A stretch of DNA of 9,240 nt from Ruminococcus sp. UBA3855 (GCA_002392545.1 DGHF01000029.1:1-9240); one strand, 5' to 3'. Counted from the first letter of the stretch, positions 1-6,914 are shown. Notes: generated by a model from the letters alone, not told the origin. Program-made: numbers and translations.

Positions 1-771
1 AAGATTATTACTGCTGTTTATGGCGGTGAAGCTCATGACCTTGATGCTGTCATTGCTGAATATAAGGCTTATGGTGAACGCTTAAAGCCCTATGTTGCGG
101 ATGTATCTGTACTGACTTATGAGGCTTACAAAGCTGGCAAGACCATTCTGTTTGAGGGCGCACAGGCTACACTGCTTGATATTGATTTCGGTACATATCC
201 TTTTGTGACAAGCTCTCATCCGCTTTCTGGCGGTGTCTGCGTGGGTACTGGTATAGGTCCGAAAATGATTGACAATATTATTGGTGTGGCTAAGGCTTAT
301 ACAACCCGTGTCGGAAAAGGACCTTTCCCGACGGAACTCAATGACGAAACTGGAAAGACTATCCGTGAAAAAGGTCACGAATTCGGTACAACTACCGGAA
401 GACCCAGAAGAACAGGCTGGTTTGATGCTGTGATTGTCCGTCATTCTGTCCGTGTCAATGGTCTGGATGGTCTCGCCATCAATAAGCTGGATACCCTCAG
501 CGGAATTGGCAATCTGAAAGTCTGCGTGGCTTATGTCAAGCCCGACGGCACTCAGCTGAAAGATTTCCCCTCCAGTCTGGAAGAACTGGCTGACTGTTCA
601 CCTGTTTATGAGGAATTCGAGGGCTTCAATGACGATATTACCAACTGCCGTTCTTTCGAGGAACTCCCCGAAGCTTGCCGGAAATATATTGAACGTCTGG
701 AAGAACTCTGTGAATGCAAAGTCTGCATGGTGGGCGTAGGTCCTGACCGTGACCAGATGATTGAAAGATAA
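1..771 (+). CDS. purA: Adenylosuccinate synthetase, C-terminal part (5' end outside window)
   Basis: This enzyme joins IMP and aspartate using GTP to make adenylosuccinate, the first committed step from IMP to AMP, in the cytosol. The frame is open from base 1 and ends at TAA 769-771, giving 256 residues. The family is about 425-430 residues long, so roughly the first 170, including the GTP-binding glycine loop, lie before the window. Visible family signatures in order are FEGAQ followed by LDIDFGTYPFVTSSHP, GTGIGP, VGKGPFPTEL, EFGTTTGRPRRTGWFD, the INKLD guanine-binding motif and the closing VGVGPDRDQMI. The WFD block reads TGWFD where many homologues have CGWFD, a minor change. No terminator is visible in the 39 nt before the next gene, so read-through into it is likely. 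An internal ATG at 205 is not the real start, because conserved sequence continues upstream of it. The identification is secure. Confidence 0.97.
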   Translation, partial: KIITAVYGGEAHDLDAVIAEYKAYGERLKPYVADVSVLTYEAYKAGKTILFEGAQATLLDIDFGTYPFVTSSHPLSGGVCVGTGIGPKMIDNIIGVAKAYTTRVGKGPFPTELNDETGKTIREKGHEFGTTTGRPRRTGWFDAVIVRHSVRVNGLDGLAINKLDTLSGIGNLKVCVAYVKPDGTQLKDFPSSLEELADCSPVYEEFEGFNDDITNCRSFEELPEACRKYIERLEELCECKVCMVGVGPDRDQMIER

Positions 772-810
772 TTGCTTTCATTTCATGAATCAGAATTGAG
801 GTGAAATGAT

Positions 811-1974
811 ATGCCGGATTTAGAGGATATGCTTGGCGAAACTCCGGAAGTCTGGACTGGTGACGAACAGAAAAAAAACGCTCCTCAGCTTGACCCTGAC
901 AGCCTTGAGGGGCTTCTCGGCGAAACTCCACAGGAATGGACTGGTGACGACCATAAAAAGGGTGCGCCTGTCTTAGAAGGCGGAATTGACAGCCTGCTTG
1001 GTGATACTCCCGAAGTCTGGAGCGATGACCAGAGAAGGGGTGCTCCGGTTCTCGAAGAAGAAGTCATGCTGGATAACCCTGCGCAGACAGAATGGAAAAA
1101 AGAGGAAAAACAGGAACTGCAACTTGATGAGGATATGAGCAGTTTACTGGACGACGGCGGAGAAAATTATGACGAAGTGGCGGAGTTTTGCCAAAAATTG
1201 CAGTTTGATGATGCTCTGAAAGAAAAATTCATCACGCTTAATGCTGAAATGCAACAGAAAATTGTGGAAATGCGCTGTGGACAGATGGGCATTCCTGTCC
1301 CTATTATCCCTAATGCAATGCGTCCTAAGATTCAGGAAATTCCTCCGGAAGAGGCTGAGGAAGTCGAACTGGAAGAAGCACCACAACCAGAAGAGTATGT
1401 TCCTAAATTCAAGGATGCTGACCTTGAACGTATCAAGGAAGAATCCAAAAAACCACAAAAATATGTTCCTCCTCCGGTTGAGATGACCGAAGAACAGCGA
1501 AAAGAAAGCGTTCGTATGATGAACGAACTCCGTGAAGAACGTGAGAAAGAACAGGCGAAAAAGGGCTTTACACAATTGATTATTCTGACAATTGTCGGAA
1601 TTGTGGGGGCTTTTGCGTTCGGGTCGTTTGCATCGGGTGCGTTTGGTCTCGGCTACAAAATGGAAGACGAACTCGGCGGATTGATGGCAGCTATCAAGAA
1701 TTATGCTCCCACAATTGCCATTATCATGGGGATGAGTGCTGTTCCGCTGGCTGCGCCGTTTGCACCTTTGAAGGGCTTGACAAAGTTCCTGTATACATTG
1801 GGATTCATTCTCTCCCTTTTCCCTGGGATTCCGCTTTTCCTGCAAAAAGAGGAAGGGCACGGAGCTGTCAATGCTCTGTTGCTTGGTGCTTCTATCGTAT
1901 GCTGTCTTGCGGTCGTGGTGACACTTTCCGTCAGTGACAGTATCAACATGTACAACAAGCACGGAAATTCCTGA
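811..1974 (+). CDS. Unrecognised repeat-bearing membrane protein with four predicted C-terminal membrane segments
   Basis: I do not recognise the family. The 387-residue protein starts at ATG 811, with GAGGTGA at 798-804 six bases upstream. Residues 7-25, 35-53 and 62-79 are three copies of a unit such as LLGETPQEWTGDDHKKGAP. A decayed fourth copy lies at about 86-103 (MLDNPAQTEW, then a basic/acidic run). Residues 104-250 are highly charged and predicted to be soluble, with glutamate/proline-rich stretches, two similar EYVPKF/KYVPPP segments and a helical KE-rich end. Four hydrophobic segments follow at about 253-275, 298-317, 322-345 and 352-374, with a short polar tail. There is no signal peptide, so the long N-terminus probably faces the cytosol. 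The gene lies 39 nt after purA with no visible terminator and may be co-transcribed, but nothing shows a link to purine synthesis. The repeats could be docking motifs for a partner; that is inference. Confidence 0.85.
   Translation: MPDLEDMLGETPEVWTGDEQKKNAPQLDPDSLEGLLGETPQEWTGDDHKKGAPVLEGGIDSLLGDTPEVWSDDQRRGAPVLEEEVMLDNPAQTEWKKEEKQELQLDEDMSSLLDDGGENYDEVAEFCQKLQFDDALKEKFITLNAEMQQKIVEMRCGQMGIPVPIIPNAMRPKIQEIPPEEAEEVELEEAPQPEEYVPKFKDADLERIKEESKKPQKYVPPPVEMTEEQRKESVRMMNELREEREKEQAKKGFTQLIILTIVGIVGAFAFGSFASGAFGLGYKMEDELGGLMAAIKNYAPTIAIIMGMSAVPLAAPFAPLKGLTKFLYTLGFILSLFPGIPLFLQKEEGHGAVNALLLGASIVCCLAVVVTLSVSDSINMYNKHGNS
829..1047 (+). repeat. Three in-frame tandem coding repeats (period 84 and 81 nt)
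   Basis: The units at 829-885, 913-969 and 994-1047 encode the consensus (M/L)LG(E/D)TPxxWxxDxx(K/R)(K/R)xAP. They are separated by short variable linkers. The invariant positions are Leu-Gly, Thr-Pro, Trp and Ala-Pro. The codons differ between copies, for example in the Gly-Glu-Thr-Pro stretch, so the protein sequence is better kept than the DNA. That suggests selection rather than a very recent duplication. A degenerate fourth unit can be traced to about 1066-1119. Confidence 0.85.
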
Positions 1975-1988
1975 TTTGAAATTTTTTG

Positions 1989-2029
1989 GCGGAATTTGCA
2001 CATTTTGATGCAAATTCTGCTTGTTTTTT
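1989..2029 (+). terminator. Intrinsic terminator after the repeat membrane protein gene
   Basis: GCGGAATTTGCA at 1989-2000 pairs with TGCAAATTCTGC at 2009-2020 (12 bp with one G-U pair) around an 8-nt loop. It is followed by TTGTTTTTT at 2021-2029. It begins 15 nt after the stop codon. Confidence 0.8.
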
Positions 2030-2041
2030 CCGCCCTCTCTG

Positions 2042-2057
2042 AAAGGCTTTCGCCTTT
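2042..2057 (+). other. Small hairpin in the leader of the phage-like gene
   Basis: AAAGGC at 2042-2047 and GCCTTT at 2052-2057 form a perfect 6-bp stem with a TTTC loop. It lies between the preceding terminator and the ribosome binding site of the next gene (AGGAG at 2068-2072). No clean T-tract follows, so it is more likely a leader structure or a second, weak terminator element. Its function is unknown. Confidence 0.45.
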
Positions 2058-2081
2058 ACATTTTAAGAGGAGCGATGCAAC

Positions 2082-2687
2082 ATGCTGAAAGCAGTCGGGA
2101 AATTTATTGACACCCTGCCCCTTGAAAAATTACTCTCACAGGGGGAACATTTTGCAGATACTGTCACGATTCAGATTGATAGGTATTATGGTACTCACGA
2201 TATGACGAAATTTGTGTTTATCATGCGTGGAATTACGGAATCCGGCGGAGAAACGGAAACCATTCTCGAAAATTCCGCTTCGGACGGGGATGTGATTTAT
2301 CTCCTGTGGAAAATCGGAAAGAATTTTACAACGGAATCCGGTTTGCTGGCTCTTGATATGCTGGCTTGCCATTATGAGGACGGCGACAACTCCACGGAAA
2401 ATGAACCGGATGTGATTATCCGGTATCAATTACCGCCTGTCAGAGTCCGTGCCCTCCCTGACACCAATCATATCATTGATGCACAAAGTCATACTGATTT
2501 TCTTTTGCAGGTGCAGAATGAAGTACAAAACCAGCTCACGGAAATCAATTCCATTGTGGAGCAGTTCCGCTCTGATTTGGCGATTACTCAGCTGGATGAA
2601 CGGCTTGAAACGCTCGAAATTTCAGAAAGTCAGCTTTTAGACAAGGTTGAAACATTGCAGAAAGCTGTTGATACTGGAACAACGTGA
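2082..2687 (+). CDS. Orphan phage baseplate/tail-like protein (BppU N-terminal-like domain plus coiled coil)
   Basis: The 201-residue protein starts at ATG 2082 with AGGAG at 2068-2072, nine bases upstream. Residues about 25-125 look like one beta-rich domain: DTVTIQIDRYYGTHDMTKF, then a Met-Arg-Gly segment, a Leu-Trp strand, FTTESG, and finally a strand ending in RYQLPPVRVR. From memory, this order resembles the N-terminal attachment domain of phage baseplate upper proteins and tail fibres of Firmicutes phages. Residues about 136-196 are rich in Leu, Ile, Glu and Gln at heptad-like spacing and should form a coiled coil, as in trimeric tail appendages. The receptor-binding part of such proteins is absent. 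No capsid, tail or lysis genes flank it: the neighbours are a membrane protein and ackA, and terminators lie on both sides. It may be a prophage remnant or a reused domain. The family call is by pattern memory only and is uncertain. Confidence 0.75.
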   Translation: MLKAVGKFIDTLPLEKLLSQGEHFADTVTIQIDRYYGTHDMTKFVFIMRGITESGGETETILENSASDGDVIYLLWKIGKNFTTESGLLALDMLACHYEDGDNSTENEPDVIIRYQLPPVRVRALPDTNHIIDAQSHTDFLLQVQNEVQNQLTEINSIVEQFRSDLAITQLDERLETLEISESQLLDKVETLQKAVDTGTT

Positions 2688-2718
2688 CAGTCTCTGGAAA
2701 TATTTGCACAATCATCAG

Positions 2719-2757
2719 AAAGCACTGTCTGAAAACTGCTTTCAGGCGGTGCTTTTT
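2719..2757 (+). terminator. Strong intrinsic terminator before ackA
   Basis: AAAGCACTGTCTGAAA at 2719-2734 pairs continuously with TTTCAGGCGGTGCTTT at 2740-2755 (16 bp with two G-U pairs) around a 5-nt loop. The run of T at 2753-2757 follows. It isolates the phage-like gene from ackA. Confidence 0.9.
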
Positions 2758-2809
2758 AAGGATATATATATATATTTTCGGATATTTTGTAAATTCTTCG
2801 AAAAAGGGC

Positions 2810-2837
2810 TTGCTTTTTTTGAAAAAATGTGTATAAT
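2810..2837 (+). promoter_or_regulatory. Probable SigA-type promoter of ackA
   Basis: TTGCTT at 2810-2815 and a consensus TATAAT at 2832-2837 are separated by 16 bp, in an AT-rich stretch just downstream of the terminator. Transcription should begin near 2844, giving a leader of about 73 nt. That leader contains a weak TCCGA/TCGGA hairpin (2851-2855 with 2870-2874) of unknown relevance. Confidence 0.7.
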
Positions 2838-2916
2838 ATATAATGTGGAATCCGATATTATTATTTTTTTCGGACTGCATTTCATATTTTTTACAGAAAG
2901 AAAGGAAAATGAAATT

Positions 2917-4116
2917 ATGCTGATTTTAGTAGTCAACGCTGGCAGTTCTTCTCTCAAGTATCAACTGCTGAACATGGATGATGAAAGCGTCCTCGCAAAG
3001 GGAAACTGTGACCGTATCGGAATTGACGGACATATTGCACATAAGACCAGTGACGGTCGCTCTTATGATGCAGACTGTAATTTCCCCACCCATACTGAAG
3101 CTTTCATGAAGCTGGTGGAAGTGCTTACCACTGGTGATGCTGCTGTTATCAAGGACATGAGTGAAATTGCTGCTGTTGGTCATCGTATCGTACAGGGGGC
3201 AGAGGTATTCTCTGAAACCACTCTGGTTACTGACGAGATTATTGAAAAGATTGATGAACTGCGTGAACTCGCTCCGGTACACAATCACGCTCACGCACTG
3301 GCTCTCCGTGCATGTAAAAAGGTACTCCCTGCAAGCGTTCCGCAGGCGGTTGTATTTGACACTGCATTCCATCAGACCATGCCCGAAAAGGCTTTCATGT
3401 TCGGTCTGCCGTATGAGGATTATGAAAAGTTCCATGTCAGAAAGTACGGTTTCCATGGCACATCTCACCGCTTTGTTTCTAAGGCTCTGGCTGATGCAAT
3501 GGGGAAGGATGTCAAGGATTTGAAGATTGTTTCCTGTCACCTCGGAAATGGTTCTTCCATCACAGCTATTGACGGCGGAAAATCCGTTGATACTTCCATG
3601 GGCTTCACACCTCTTGACGGCGTTCTGATGGGCACAAGATGCGGTGCACTTGACCCTTCTGCTGTTACTTTCGTAATGGAAAAGCACGGCTTCACTCCGG
3701 CTGAAATGTCCGATTATATGAATAAGAAGTCCGGCTTCCTCGGTGTATCCGGTGTTGGCTCTGATAATCGTGATGTCACTACTGCCGCTGAGGCTGGCAA
3801 CGCAAGGGCACAGCTTTCCAGAGATATGCTCGTTTACCAGATTAAAAAGTATATCGGTGCTTATGCATCTATTATGAACGGTCTGGATGCTGTTCTGTTC
3901 ACTGGCGGTATCGGTGAAAATGCTCCTGATGTCCGTGAGGGTGCTTGCACAGATATGGACATTCTGGGTATCAAGATTGATACCGTTGCAAATGCTGGTG
4001 TTCGTGGCAAGCTTGCAAAGGTTTCACAGTCTGATTCCAAGGTTGAAATCTGGGTTGTTCCGACCAATGAGGAACTGCTGATTGCAAGAGATACTCTCGC
4101 CCTGATTTCCAAGTAA
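2917..4116 (+). CDS. ackA: Acetate kinase
   Basis: Acetate kinase converts acetyl phosphate and ADP to acetate and ATP, the substrate-level phosphorylation step of acetate fermentation; it runs in reverse to activate acetate. It is cytosolic and belongs to the ASKHA superfamily. The start is ATG 2917, preceded by AAAGGA at 2901-2906, ten bases upstream. It gives 399 residues, matching the usual ~400. The frame stays open upstream to 2647, but that part crosses a terminator and a promoter. Visible motifs are VVNAGSSSLKYQL (5-17), VGHRIVQGAE (87-96), FDTAFHQTMP (147-156), KYGFHGTSHR (176-185), CHLGNGSS (207-214), GTRCGALDP (239-247), FTGGIGENAPDVRE (328-341) and PTNEE (382-386). The catalytic or binding residues known for the family are present: Asn7, Arg90, Asp148, His180, Arg241 and Glu385. 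Its usual partner pta is not in this window. The gene has its own promoter. Confidence 0.98.
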   Translation: MLILVVNAGSSSLKYQLLNMDDESVLAKGNCDRIGIDGHIAHKTSDGRSYDADCNFPTHTEAFMKLVEVLTTGDAAVIKDMSEIAAVGHRIVQGAEVFSETTLVTDEIIEKIDELRELAPVHNHAHALALRACKKVLPASVPQAVVFDTAFHQTMPEKAFMFGLPYEDYEKFHVRKYGFHGTSHRFVSKALADAMGKDVKDLKIVSCHLGNGSSITAIDGGKSVDTSMGFTPLDGVLMGTRCGALDPSAVTFVMEKHGFTPAEMSDYMNKKSGFLGVSGVGSDNRDVTTAAEAGNARAQLSRDMLVYQIKKYIGAYASIMNGLDAVLFTGGIGENAPDVREGACTDMDILGIKIDTVANAGVRGKLAKVSQSDSKVEIWVVPTNEELLIARDTLALISK

Positions 4117-4141
4117 TTTTTGTTGATTGCCGATAATCCCG

Positions 4142-4173
4142 AAGGAGGTACAGGCTTCTGTACCTCTTTCTTT
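4142..4173 (+). terminator. Terminator-like hairpin between ackA and cdd
   Basis: AAGGAGGTACA at 4142-4152 pairs with TGTACCTCTTT at 4159-4169 (11 bp with one G-U pair) around a 6-nt loop. It runs into TTTCTTT at 4167-4173. Only 25 nt remain before the cdd start and I see no promoter there. The hairpin may therefore act as a leaky terminator that lowers cdd expression rather than a full stop. Confidence 0.8.
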
Positions 4174-4198
4174 CTAACTGACCGGAGGGAATTGTTTT

Positions 4199-4585
4199 AT
4201 GATGTATCATGCATTGATGCAAGCGGCGGAAAGAGTCCGCAGAAAGGCTTATTGTGAATATTCACATTTTGCGGTAGGAGCTGCTTTGTTAGCGGAGAAC
4301 GGTACAATTTATACGGGATGCAATGTTGAAAACGCCTCGTATTCGCTTGGATGCTGTGCGGAACGTGTGGCATTTTTCAAGGCCGTTTCGGATGGTCAGA
4401 GAAATTTTCAGGCGATTGCAATTTGTGGCGCACCAGAAGGGGAAGAACCCTCGAAACCCTGCCCGCCCTGTGGTGCTTGCCGTCAGGTCATGGCACAATT
4501 CTGCGGTGATGATTTCGAGGTTGTGCTATCAGACAGAATTCATCTGCTGGGCGCACTGCTCCCGACGAGATTCAAATTGGAGTGA
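4199..4585 (+). CDS. cdd: Cytidine deaminase
   Basis: This zinc enzyme deaminates cytidine and deoxycytidine to uridine and deoxyuridine in pyrimidine salvage, in the cytosol. The 128-residue length fits the small homotetrameric bacterial class. Two ATGs stand in tandem at 4199 and 4202. The first is chosen because GGAGGG at 4184-4189 is nine bases from it. The active site is complete. CNVENAS (41-47) supplies the ribose-binding Asn-x-Glu. Cys53-Ala-Glu55 carries a zinc ligand and the proton-shuttling glutamate. PPCGACRQV (89-97) supplies zinc ligands Cys91 and Cys94, with Arg95. YSHFAVGAAL at 21-30 is the usual N-terminal signature. The C-terminus ends shortly after the conserved LLP. The gene follows ackA by 82 nt across a terminator-like hairpin, and its last codons contain the ribosome binding site of the next gene. 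Confidence 0.96.
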   Translation: MMYHALMQAAERVRRKAYCEYSHFAVGAALLAENGTIYTGCNVENASYSLGCCAERVAFFKAVSDGQRNFQAIAICGAPEGEEPSKPCPPCGACRQVMAQFCGDDFEVVLSDRIHLLGALLPTRFKLE

Positions 4586-4591
4586 CGTTTT

Positions 4592-5029
4592 GTGAACGAA
4601 ATTGACCCCATGGAAATGCTGGACGATATTCTGCAAAGGTTAGAGGCTTATCATCCCGAAATTGAAACCAAACAAGATGATGATATTTCCATTCGCCTTG
4701 TGCATGGTGGGGGAAAGGAATTATTCATTGACCTTGATGACGAATTTTCCATCTTTTTTGGAGATTGGCACTGTCACTATTCGCCTTATAATTACGATTA
4801 CAACCGATATGCGGACGAATATCAAGAGTTTTTGTCGGATTTGTTCGATATTTTGGAGAATCGCCAATATACCGTCTGTACCTATCGTGAAAATGAATGG
4901 AATGGTTCATGGCTGGAGGATGGTAAAATTCCTGATATTGACAAAATTCGGAAGGATATTGGGGCTGATGGTATCAAAGTGGTTTGCAGTTTCTGGGATA
5001 GTGAAAAAGATATTGTTTTTCAGACATAA
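4592..5029 (+). CDS. Small acidic protein of unknown function, coupled to cdd
   Basis: The 145-residue protein starts at GTG 4592. GGAG at 4579-4582, inside the last cdd codons and next to its TGA stop, is nine bases upstream. The gap to cdd is six bases, so translation is probably coupled. There is no signal peptide or membrane segment. The protein is strongly acidic, with an N-terminal amphipathic helix (about 6-20), a strand pair around 31-56 and a striking aromatic stretch, FFGDWHCHYSPYNYDYNRY (55-73). Then comes a helix (about 74-90) and a last strand/helix portion (91-145). The mix of small size, acidity and a FFGDWHxHY core recalls uncharacterised Firmicutes proteins and, loosely, polymorphic-toxin immunity proteins. 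No toxin gene is nearby and I cannot assign a function. The gene looks more AT-rich than ackA. It ends at a bidirectional terminator. Confidence 0.85.
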   Translation: MNEIDPMEMLDDILQRLEAYHPEIETKQDDDISIRLVHGGGKELFIDLDDEFSIFFGDWHCHYSPYNYDYNRYADEYQEFLSDLFDILENRQYTVCTYRENEWNGSWLEDGKIPDIDKIRKDIGADGIKVVCSFWDSEKDIVFQT

Positions 5030-5032
5030 CAA

Positions 5033-5067
5033 AAAACTGGTATGCGGAATTTCCACATACCAGTTTT
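5033..5067. terminator. Bidirectional terminator between converging genes
   Basis: AAAACTGGTATG at 5033-5044 and CATACCAGTTTT at 5056-5067 form a perfect 12-bp stem with an 11-nt loop. A run of six A at 5031-5036 gives a T-tract to minus-strand transcripts, and TTTT at 5064-5067 serves plus-strand transcripts. The hairpin starts 3 nt after the upstream stop codon and ends 3 nt before the lipoprotein's last codon. It thus serves both genes. Confidence 0.9.
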
Positions 5068-5070
5068 GAT

Positions 5071-6864
5071 TTATTCTCCCCAATCAGCATTCAAATCAAG
5101 GAAGGTTTGGTGATATACTAAAGTGCCATCTTCATAGAAATCATTCTCAAGTTCATAAGAAATGTCATCAGTAATATAAGCTTGATAGTAGAAATATCCA
5201 CTTTCATCATCTTTATCAATAAGGGGTTCATTATCAATATCGGCATAGGAACGCATAGCCAATTTCTTGAATGATTCAGACAGTTCACCCTTTGTATCGT
5301 ATCTAACTACGGTCAGTTTATCATTCTGGAACATCAAGCAAAGGTCAATGCCATTATATTTTACATCCTGATATTTCAGATTAACACCCCAATACTTCCA
5401 ATCTTGTAATTTGTCAATAGTAATGCCAAGCATCTTAGAAACTTGTGTTCTTGTTTTGCCATACAGAGAAACATCTGCATGAAGTAAATTGTTGGAATCT
5501 ACGGAAATTAAGGCTTCAGAGGTAGAGGAATTGTCAGCAGGAGAGCTGTTGGCAGAAGAATTGTTGTCGGAGTTTGAAGGTTGTGAGGGAGTATCTATGA
5601 CATTTTCGGAAGTGCTTTCATCATATAAACGTGCAGTAATTTCTTCATCAGTGCCATCATAATTATGGACAAAAACACCATATTCATCGAGAACAGCATA
5701 ACGTTCAGAGTCAACAATAAAACCGGAAAAATTCCTAACAGGAGATTCTATGATTTCAGGTTCTCCACCATCAGAAGGATAACGAAGGAAAGTCGTTCCA
5801 TCAGCAAAATGATGATTTCCACCAAAGTAGTTATTCATACCACTATAGATTGCTTCCGAGGAAACGAAATCATACAAAAATTCATCTTTTTCCATATCAT
5901 AAATACTATGAGAAAATAAGAGATATTTTCCAACAACACGTGCTCCAGCTATAAAATGGAAATCAAAGTATTTTTTGCTAATACTATCAGAATCTGATGT
6001 GAGCGTATACCACTGCATTTCATCCGTATCAAGGTATATTACACCATTGTAACCGTCCTGACTAACAACTTTGACGTACAATTTATTTTTATAAGCAACA
6101 GCACCATCAAAAAATTCCCCATCAATCACCATATCATGCATCAGCTCATGTGTGCCTTCTATCTGAAATGAAGGAGCTGTAAATTCTGTTATATTTGAAA
6201 AATTGGAAGGAATCAAATAATATTTGGAAGTAGGAGTATCATAGAGCAATACGGAATCATCTCCAAAGATGGTGACAATTTTTTGGCTGTCTTCTATTGC
6301 AATCGAGGCAACTGTATTGCCGTTTTTATCCATTTTTTTTAGGGTAGGAGAACCTGTAACACTTTCTGGATATGAATAAACATAGAAGAAACCATTTTTA
6401 TAGGCTACAGGAATAATCCCTGTTGTTGAAGTGACAAAATTCATTGAATCTTCGTTTTGTGACCCTACAAATGCTCCTGCTCCATTTTTGTCAATAGAAA
6501 AAAATTTCAAAATTTTGCTGACATCTTTTCCGGAAAATCTGAGAAAAAAATAAGTGTTATTTTCAATCGCATAGGAATAGTTGGTATAAAATTTGGCAAC
6601 ATAGGTAAGCCCTCCACATTTTTCCCATTCTGCGTTAAGTTCATCATACCATGCATATAAATCATTTTCTGTTTCTGGTTCAGCATTTTCTGTGGAAGTC
6701 TTTTCTACAATTTTATCGTCGGTTGTTTCAGCTACCCTTTCGATAGTAGAGTTATTGCTATTTGTAGTGGTACTTTCGGGTTCAGATGAATTACCACACC
6801 CAGTCAAAAGCGCACCAACCATGCAAACAGCCAAACAGACTGCCATCAATTTTTTCCATTTCAT
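5071..6864 (-). CDS. Two-domain lipoprotein of unknown function
   Basis: The preferred start is the ATG at 6864-6862, because AAGGAG at 6878-6873 is eight bases upstream. An in-frame GTG (6873-6871) overlaps that site, and an ATG at 6870-6868 is only two bases from it. This gives 597 residues. A basic N-terminus and a hydrophobic stretch end in the lipobox Leu-Leu-Thr-Gly-Cys23, so the mature protein should be lipid-anchored outside the membrane. Residues about 24-65 form a Ser/Thr/Asn/Glu linker. Residues about 75-415 contain repeated beta-strand segments with DKNG, KNGFFYVY and YKNKLYVKV patterns, suggesting a beta-propeller-like fold. A second Ser/Asn/Pro/Ala-rich linker spans about 423-452. 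Residues about 453-597 form a separate domain (LLHADVSLYGKTRTQVSKML onward) that I cannot name. The function is unknown; the design suggests a surface sensor or binding protein. The gene is AT-richer than glgA or ackA (one sampled line is 33% GC). It has its own promoter and shares a terminator at its 3' end. Confidence 0.9.
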   Translation of the reverse strand: MKWKKLMAVCLAVCMVGALLTGCGNSSEPESTTTNSNNSTIERVAETTDDKIVEKTSTENAEPETENDLYAWYDELNAEWEKCGGLTYVAKFYTNYSYAIENNTYFFLRFSGKDVSKILKFFSIDKNGAGAFVGSQNEDSMNFVTSTTGIIPVAYKNGFFYVYSYPESVTGSPTLKKMDKNGNTVASIAIEDSQKIVTIFGDDSVLLYDTPTSKYYLIPSNFSNITEFTAPSFQIEGTHELMHDMVIDGEFFDGAVAYKNKLYVKVVSQDGYNGVIYLDTDEMQWYTLTSDSDSISKKYFDFHFIAGARVVGKYLLFSHSIYDMEKDEFLYDFVSSEAIYSGMNNYFGGNHHFADGTTFLRYPSDGGEPEIIESPVRNFSGFIVDSERYAVLDEYGVFVHNYDGTDEEITARLYDESTSENVIDTPSQPSNSDNNSSANSSPADNSSTSEALISVDSNNLLHADVSLYGKTRTQVSKMLGITIDKLQDWKYWGVNLKYQDVKYNGIDLCLMFQNDKLTVVRYDTKGELSESFKKLAMRSYADIDNEPLIDKDDESGYFYYQAYITDDISYELENDFYEDGTLVYHQTFLDLNADWGE

Positions 6865-6872
6865 TTTCATCA

Positions 6873-6878
6873 CTCCTT
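6873..6878 (-). promoter_or_regulatory. Ribosome binding site deciding the lipoprotein start
   Basis: On the minus strand AAGGAG occupies 6878-6873. It is eight bases from the ATG at 6864. It overlaps the longer GTG alternative at 6873 and is too close to the ATG at 6870. The start at 6864 is therefore favoured. Confidence 0.8.
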
Positions 6879-6914
6879 GAATATATTTCCAGATTTTAAA
6901 TATCTGTTATATTT

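Noticed and set aside
1144..2013. Minus-strand open frame of 289 residues
   Set aside because: It is antisense to the repeat membrane protein, which has a ribosome binding site, coherent repeats and membrane segments. The minus-strand product is rich in Arg, His, Phe and Cys without domain logic.
2762..2775. (AT)7 dinucleotide run between the terminator and the ackA promoter
   Set aside because: It is too short to be a persuasive slippage locus, and it lies more than 30 bp upstream of the -35 box. It looks like ordinary AT-rich spacer.
2647..2916. N-terminal extension of the acetate kinase frame from an ATG at 2647
   Set aside because: It overlaps the previous gene's end, a strong terminator (2719-2757) and the ackA promoter. 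The family's N-terminus and a ribosome binding site define the start at 2917.
2926..3687. Minus-strand open frame of 253 residues
   Set aside because: It is a shadow of acetate kinase, whose motifs are complete on the plus strand.
4560..4591. Possible frameshift at the cytidine deaminase C-terminus
   Set aside because: The last residues after LLP are variable in the family, total length is normal, and the stop and ribosome binding site arrangement for the next gene fits the present frame.
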